DNA from: Prostheceraeus crozeri
Lineage: Eukaryota; Platyhelminthes; Polycladida; Euryleptidae
Length of the DNA: 64,000 nt
Reading direction: 5' to 3'
Assembly (NCBI GenBank): GCA_907163375.1
Contig: CAJQUW010016874.1
Location: forward strand, 62,001 to 126,000
The notes under the pieces were generated by a model. It was not told where the DNA came from. It worked only from the letters and a program-made list of their open reading frames with translations, and made no database searches. A program made the translations under genes and the position numbers. Position 1 is the first letter of the stretch. Each line of letters begins with the position of its first letter. Below, in pieces: positions 58,040 to 64,000 of the stretch.

Positions 58040-61000
58040 TGCGATTAGATTATTGATACTAACATGAAAATTAATGTTGCATGGCATTGTTTGCTGTAAC
58101 GTTTGGTCAACTGTTGACGCCAAATGTACTAATTTTACCATAATCACTTATTGAATGCCACTTAAAAGGTATAGTTCAAAGTAAAAGGATTACCAATGCA
58201 ACTTATTATATTATTCTAAGTCTGGTATTAAAGTTTTTGACACTAATTTACATTTCATGAAGATAACTTCGTGAAGAAGTCAGAAATTAATTGGATTTTT
58301 GGTTATAAAACTAAAACAAGCTAACTTGGCATTCCATTACTTTTGGATTACTTTTAATAAGCCATGGTACATTTTTACAATCATTTGAAAGTTAATGAAT
58401 GATATGTTCTTGAAGATGCACAATGTTGGATGACAATGCCTTTGAATTGTCTTGGTAACTGTGGTTACCAGACACCATGAATATTAAGTGTGTAGCAACT
58501 ATTCCAAGTGGATAAATATGGCAACTTTGCCGCTGCGTTTGAATAATTATAATTTCTTTCCATAAGAAGGCTTGTTGGTCTTACATGTTATTCTAATCAT
58601 TTGTAATCATTTTCAGATATGAAATTATTTTTACATGGGATCTGTTTGAGAGTTTGTATTTTAAAAGACGTAAAAATGACCGTCGATGAAGAGTGAAAAG
58701 TCAGGCATTTGCCATATCATATCTCTCAAGAACTTTTCTTATTTTGTTTACTGATTTTGCCGAGTCCTTTATTAAATGAGAGTATGCATGTAATTAAAGC
58801 AATTGATTATTGAATAACATATGTATAGGCAAGTGAGTGCCAAAATGCACACCGTAGGGAGGGCATTGAATATGATTTTAAATTTTTTCCCGACAGTTAG
58901 AATATACTAAAACAGATGAACCAAAATCAAACTTGGATGGAAAGTTGAGGGCATGTTGGAGGTTTCTGTAAAATTTGATCTTTCTACCAAAGTGGTTCAT
59001 GTGTGGGTCACATCACGGTGAAAAATTCCTCGTGGATTCGACTTCGGAATTGCTATATCGATTCTACGTATTACTTTGACCCGGCTCTCCATGTGGATTC
59101 GACATGGATTTATACCCATGAAATCGACATCGAATCCACCTGGTATCCACGTGGAAACTGTAACCATATCATCTACGTGGAAACATAACGAATTTGCGTA
59201 AAAACAAATTTTTGTCGACTTGCTTCAAGAATTTATGGCTTCCACAAAGAGAATGCTCGAAGCAAGTCGGCAAAACTCTGTTTCTACTAAAACTAAAAAT
59301 TGCATTGGCCAAAAATTATTTAAGGGGACACGTGAAACAAATTCACAATGAACCCATTACACCTGCATATAGTCATAAGGTGGTGATGTGGACACAGTTT
59401 GATATTTTTTCTTTGAGAGCTATGCGCAATGAACCAGTTATTAGAAATGAAATTAAACTTTGCTTGAAAATTGCCCAAAAATAATTATTGACATGTACTC
59501 TTATTAGATGACACGAATTTTGACATATTTCTATAAGTTTAGTTTTCCGTGAAGTAAAATATTTTGCAAATGACTTTCATTACAGTCAAACCAAAATTTT
59601 GAAAAACAATGGTTTCTGTGCATAATTATTCATGTTTTCCAGGAATAAGTTACTTCGTAGTCATCTTGTTCATATTGCATAGTAGTTAATTGTATGCAAC
59701 ATTCGAGCTTCATTTTGAAGTGTTCGAAATTATTTTTTGAAATCGGGTTGATATGGACATGCATGATACAAACATTGATGATACTCATTTTCATCAAACA
59801 GCTATCTATTGCAATTTGCCAATGCAAATTTGGACCAGATTTGATGACAGTGAACGTGGAAATATTTTAAATGAAGGCCCTTAATAAACTAAATAAGGGA
59901 GCAATTGAATAAATATTGATCCATATGCACAATTTTGGCTATTAAATTAGGCTTTTAATTGGCCTTCACGGAATTTACTTTCCCAAATAATTTCAAGAAT
60001 AGAGTCAAGTGATAAAAAAATATTCACATACATATGACCGCACGCTGTTTTCTGCCATCAAGTTATGTTTTCGTGCATTTTATGTGAGCGTATATGCTCC
60101 TGTTTTCCAATGTTCTTGGAAATAAACATTTTATGACTTTTGACTACATGTATATTGATATAATAACAATGCACGATAAATTTGATTTTTATGTCCCCTC
60201 TATTTTAAAATAGATTCAGTATTTTGCGACAGAAATGATTGAGATCCATGAGCCATGACAGCGCATAGAACTACAACAGTTTTGATTAACAGCTTTATCA
60301 TCAAATCAAACTCATTTCTTATTGAAATCGAGTGAAAAATAAAGGTACTCAAAACTAACTGAAGTTTAGTCAGTGACAGGTGTCATAAAATAGCAATTTT
60401 CCAAACATTGAAAATATTTTGAACACTTAAATATGTTGAACAATTATTCCAAGTCAATAGATTTATCAGCGTGACGTTTGATTTGAATATTTATTTCTTC
60501 CCATAGGACAGATTATTAAGGCCCGTTCAGACAGAGTACGTTTCTGCGGCTATTTTCTGCCGAGCTTAATGACTTCTCGAATTCTATCATTAAACTCAGT
60601 ACAAGATCGGAGATGTCGCTCAAACACGATGCGGTTTGCCGCAGTTGAAATGGATCTGAACCCATTTCAACAGCGATGTTTTTATTTTAGAAAATATAAT
60701 GTTGCTTCTGATTGTAAAATGATTAATGGCATCGCATTCTCCATACAATTTCGATCAATACGAAGTCCATTTCGGTAATTTTAGTCAAGTATTGAGATAA
60801 CTACATGTAGTTAATTTTTTATTATCAGAGTGTCAAGATTCATGTTCAAAGTTGACAGAATATCGATAAGTGATTGGCATTTCAATTGCATGACTTCTTT
60901 GTTCTAGACGGCGATCACCTCTAATTATGTGTGTCGTACCCACGCCGATGAGACATTTGCAGCTCGTGAAATTGTCAGCGATGAAACTGTTTGATGACCT

Positions 61001-61165
61001 TAGAAGACCGATCCCTTGTCTTTTTTAATGACGTCTTTGAAATAGGATGAAACCATGAAACAAATCATTGCATAATGCGGTACTTCTATTCTTCCCCCCA
61101 CATTTTTCAAGTTTCCAAAATCATCAAATTTCGCCAAAGTTAGTCACATTGGGTTTAGAATAGAC
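58040..61165. other. Gene-free AT-rich stretch
   Basis: No gene is supported. Small landmarks are a 14-bp-arm hairpin at 59089-59143 (CCATGTGGATTCGA and inverse) and GGCCCGTTCAGACAGAG at 60520, which looks like one end of a MITE whose partner I could not find. Confidence 0.5.
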
Positions 61166-61339
61166 TTGATCTCTCACTGAGTGACACTACAACACGACTG
61201 AAAAGTCTTACTTGAACTCTGGGATGAATGATTGGTACCTCTTGGATACTCAGCTAGAATACAAGGTACAGCTGTGATCATGAACTTCGTGGGATTGTTG
61301 TCTACAGACAAATGACGAGCAAGAAAATCAGAAAATCTT

Positions 61340-62765
61340 GATTCCAGGATCCCGGGATTGAGTAGAATCGTAGACATCCTCTTATAAAGCACAGATGCAT
61401 GTAAATAGCATGGGATCTCGGCAAGGACTACAATCCCTGGATTCCTTGGCTTTGTGCAGACCCCGAAATCCCATCATTGATTGATTAATTTGTTCTTATC
61501 TTGGTCGTAGCTTATAGATGCTTTACTGCTTCGTTAGTAGAAACCGAAAAGACTTTCGAATACTTTTCGATGTCTTTCTTTGAATTACTAATTCAATAAT
61601 ATTGTAGTCCATATATTACAGTTGTGTCAGCATACTTGTATGTGTGACTATATATTTACGTACTTTATGTTTATCTAATCATATGTACAGGGTAGAGATT
61701 CCACAGTCTCGGAAAATCTCGATCACATGATTCCGGGATTAAGTTGAGCAGTAAATGTGATGTGATAAATCACATGTGTAAGTTAACAATATGGGATACA
61801 GAGATGTGAGAATAGCCATAAGTTGGAATTGCCGCAAGTCGGTTTACTTACAATATCGCAATCGACTTAAAATTTATTCCTCTTTAAGTACTAATGGATA
61901 ATGATTTACAAAGTTAATTATATAGCTACTAATAGAGTTACAGAAAACAGTTACGAATTCCTGATTAGGCACTTTCAATCTACAGTTTCCAGAGATTTGG
62001 GATTGGTATAGGGTGAAGACCCGGGATTATAGCCTGCCTAAAACTCCCGGCTTTTCTTGATCCCGGGATTCGGTATCACAAGCTCTGACCCAGGATCGAT
62101 ATTGACAAAATACAAGTATACCATTTGTAACTAAAAATAAAATGGCAATCAAGATAATCATGATTCACGACTATCAATGCATTGTACTAGCACATTGAGA
62201 TATTCCAAAATTCCAAGCTGGGGATTGCGCGATTGAAGATCATTTTACATGTCTTTTTACTGTATAAGCTAAACTAATGCTGTGAATAACAACTATGGTC
62301 AAATAGAATTAATTATTCTTCCTGAACAAACTAATCCCGGGATTGAGTTAAACAGAATCATAATGTAAATATATACTGTATACTGCAGTCTGGTGAACAA
62401 TTTGCCTCTTAAAGATCTCAATCCCGAGGATTAGTTCGATTCCTTATCCCGGTATTGTGTAGGCCTACTTCGCCAGCAATGCTCATCTTCAAATTGGTCA
62501 TGCTCTAATATATTGTTTGCTTTTGGAAATGAAAAGCTCAAATTTAAGTCTCTACCTAATTCAAAAGTCTCATTAATGGATTATTGAAAACGTAACGTTG
62601 ACGATTATATTGAAATGTGAAGAGCCTATAACCATCGTGTGTGGATTTCTGGTAACTTCACCTTTCCCAATCTGTCTTTCTTTAGACAGAATACAGCTAT
62701 ATTGCTAATTTCTCAATGCCGGGATTTTGAACCTCCAATCCCGGGATTTCGGGATTCCGGGGATT
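61340..62765. repeat. Scattered AATCCCGGGATT palindrome repeats
   Basis: Copies or close variants lie near 61350, 61733, 62022, 62062, 62335, 62420 and 62738, most dense at 62715-62765. No gene lies in the interval. It resembles hAT-type non-autonomous elements with iterated end motifs, but ends and duplication were not found. Confidence 0.5.
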
Positions 62766-62951
62766 GGCATGAAGTCACTATTGCTTTGGAATCATCATGA
62801 AAAAGTGACAGGTCAGTTTATGAACTTTTACAATATGAAGTGAGCACAAGTGACGACTTATCATTTCATTAAATCAAAATTCTTGTTAAGCAGCCCTACA
62901 GAACGTTGTTGAATGATGTCGACATCAATTTATCTCAAAATGGACCTAGCA

Positions 62952-63275
62952 CACGGAGTTGCCAACTCTCACACATTGGGCGTGAGTCACACGCATTCAG
63001 GCCTCTTCTCACGCTCTCACGCTGGAGGCAAAATTTCTCACGCCTGTTGTATTTATCTCACGCATTCGTATTTTTGATGTAATTCTTAATGACATTTCAT
63101 GATAGAACTGCACTTTCGCGTAAAATCTATGCATGCTAACATGCTAACAGGCCTAGATATCTACTTCTTTGAGATGCAAAAAATGCGAATACTCGTGTTA
63201 GACGTCTCAAGATGCAGTATATTTATCTAATACAATAATCTCACCCATTCCACTCAGCAAATGTTGGCAATCCTG
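62952..63275. mobile_element. Candidate hAT-like MITE with CTCACGC repeats
   Basis: GGAGTTGCCAACTCTCAC at the left and the inverse of CAGGATTGCCAACATTTG at the right share TTGCCAAC. CTCACGC is iterated inside the left part. No clear 8-bp duplication is seen. Confidence 0.4.
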
Positions 63276-63720
63276 CACACGTGTATGTCACACACATGAG
63301 CATAATCATTAAATTGTCCAATTAGTGAGACACATTTCTTGCCTGTCTATTGCTGTGTTGCCAATTCAAGTCAGGAAAGTCTGTATGCGTCGTGCAGGGG
63401 TAAGTTTCGTGCGTGCGTTTCACATACAGTGGAGACTAGACTTGTGCTGGCTTCACTCGTTCGAGCAAGCAGATGGAAGTTCTTATCTTTATTATTTGAT
63501 GACGTCAGCCTTCTGCTCGGTATGGAAGCAGAGATAGTAAGGGAAAGACAGTTAACTGTCTCGGACTGCAATGTTAAAGAAGTGAAACGTGGAAAGAGAT
63601 GACACGCACCCACAAATGGTGCGACATGCAAACGCTGAGGAAGTGATGATGTAATTGCAAATTAACTAAACTTTAACTCGAGTTTGAAAGTCACACAGTT
63701 ATCTGATCATGATAAGAATA

Positions 63721-64000
63721 ATACAAACCGTTTCAAAAGTAATTGCACAAAAAAGCTAGGCCATTTTCAAATGAAATTTTCGTGTTGAAGTCCCGGATCA
63801 ATTTTGATAAACGGCATATCATATGAAACCTTATGTTCCATAGATTGTTTTGACATATATTTCGTTTTCATGTGTGGTCAGTAGGCCTTACGAAAAAAAT
63901 TGAGCGTTTTCCTTGATGCAGGATTTCAACATGAAGACGACAAATTTTTTTTATGATAGTTGGCAGACAGCATGAACTATCAGTCAGCTTCATCATGATA
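63721..64000 (+). repeat. Dispersed repeat D, copy 2 (continues past the window)
   Basis: Matches 30562-30848 along its whole visible length in the same orientation. Confidence 0.75.

Noticed and set aside
60515-60780. MITE starting at GGCCCGTTCAGACAGAG
   Set aside because: Only one end was found; no inverted partner within 1 kb.
63325-63631. Three overlapping short open frames
   Set aside because: Mutually overlapping on both strands with no motif or splice context.

Overview
The window looks like nuclear DNA of a marine invertebrate animal. It is AT-rich and has no operons, no ribosome binding sites and no dense coding. It carries GT-AG introns, TATA-type promoters, microsatellites and many eukaryotic transposon families: Tc1/mariner, IS630-like, piggyBac, hAT, pogo-like MITEs, LINEs with two kinds of endonuclease, a Penelope-like element and Polinton fossils. 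The palindrome TACATGTA recurs, which I associate with molluscs and other marine invertebrates. I cannot name the species, and no conserved single-copy host gene is recognisable.

Layout. 0-3.4 kb: an intact 573-residue DDE-like protein gene, flanked on both sides by five exact or near-exact copies of a 14-bp motif. 4.8-7 kb and 21.8-25.1 kb: two opposite-facing copies of an unclassified repeat carrying a coiled-coil gene; the second copy has a visible TATA box and a 5' intron. 8.1-13 kb: a Polinton fossil (DNA polymerase B) cut by a LINE that lacks its 3' half. 13.2-14.3 kb: a foldback element, then a copy of a promoter-plus-first-exon cassette that recurs at 38.1 kb. 14.4-15.8 kb: a complete Tc1/mariner element with TIRs and TA duplications, its transposase hit by one frameshift. 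15.8-18.7 kb: gene-free diverged repeats. 18.7-21.3 kb: a piggyBac element with subterminal palindromes. 25.7-26.8 kb: a possible small two-exon gene. 27-31.5 kb: gene-free DNA with periodic palindromes and motif arrays. 31.5-33.3 kb: a second piggyBac with an internal deletion. 33.8-37.2 kb: an R2-like LINE tail, a Penelope-like element with GIY-YIG endonuclease, and an IS630-like transposase tail, abutting one another.

39.6-40.3 kb is a 76-bp satellite. 41.9-44.9 kb is a 42-bp minisatellite of about 72 copies that is open in three reading frames. 45.2-46.5 kb is a 5'-truncated LINE with a TC tail. 46.6-48.9 kb and 49.3-51.6 kb are long non-autonomous DNA elements; the second is hAT-type with a perfect 8-bp target duplication. 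54.2-55.8 kb is a second Polinton fossil (polymerase and integrase parts), followed by a 750-bp inverted repeat with 193-bp arms. 57-64 kb holds mostly small elements, palindrome clusters and unassigned AT-rich DNA.

The genes do not form a pathway. The locus is a transposon graveyard in which elements are nested and abutting. The parts most likely to be undescribed are the motif-flanked DDE-like gene, the coiled-coil repeat family, the dispersed promoter/first-exon cassette and the palindromes shared by the two piggyBac copies. All homology calls rest on reading motifs by eye; no database search was run.
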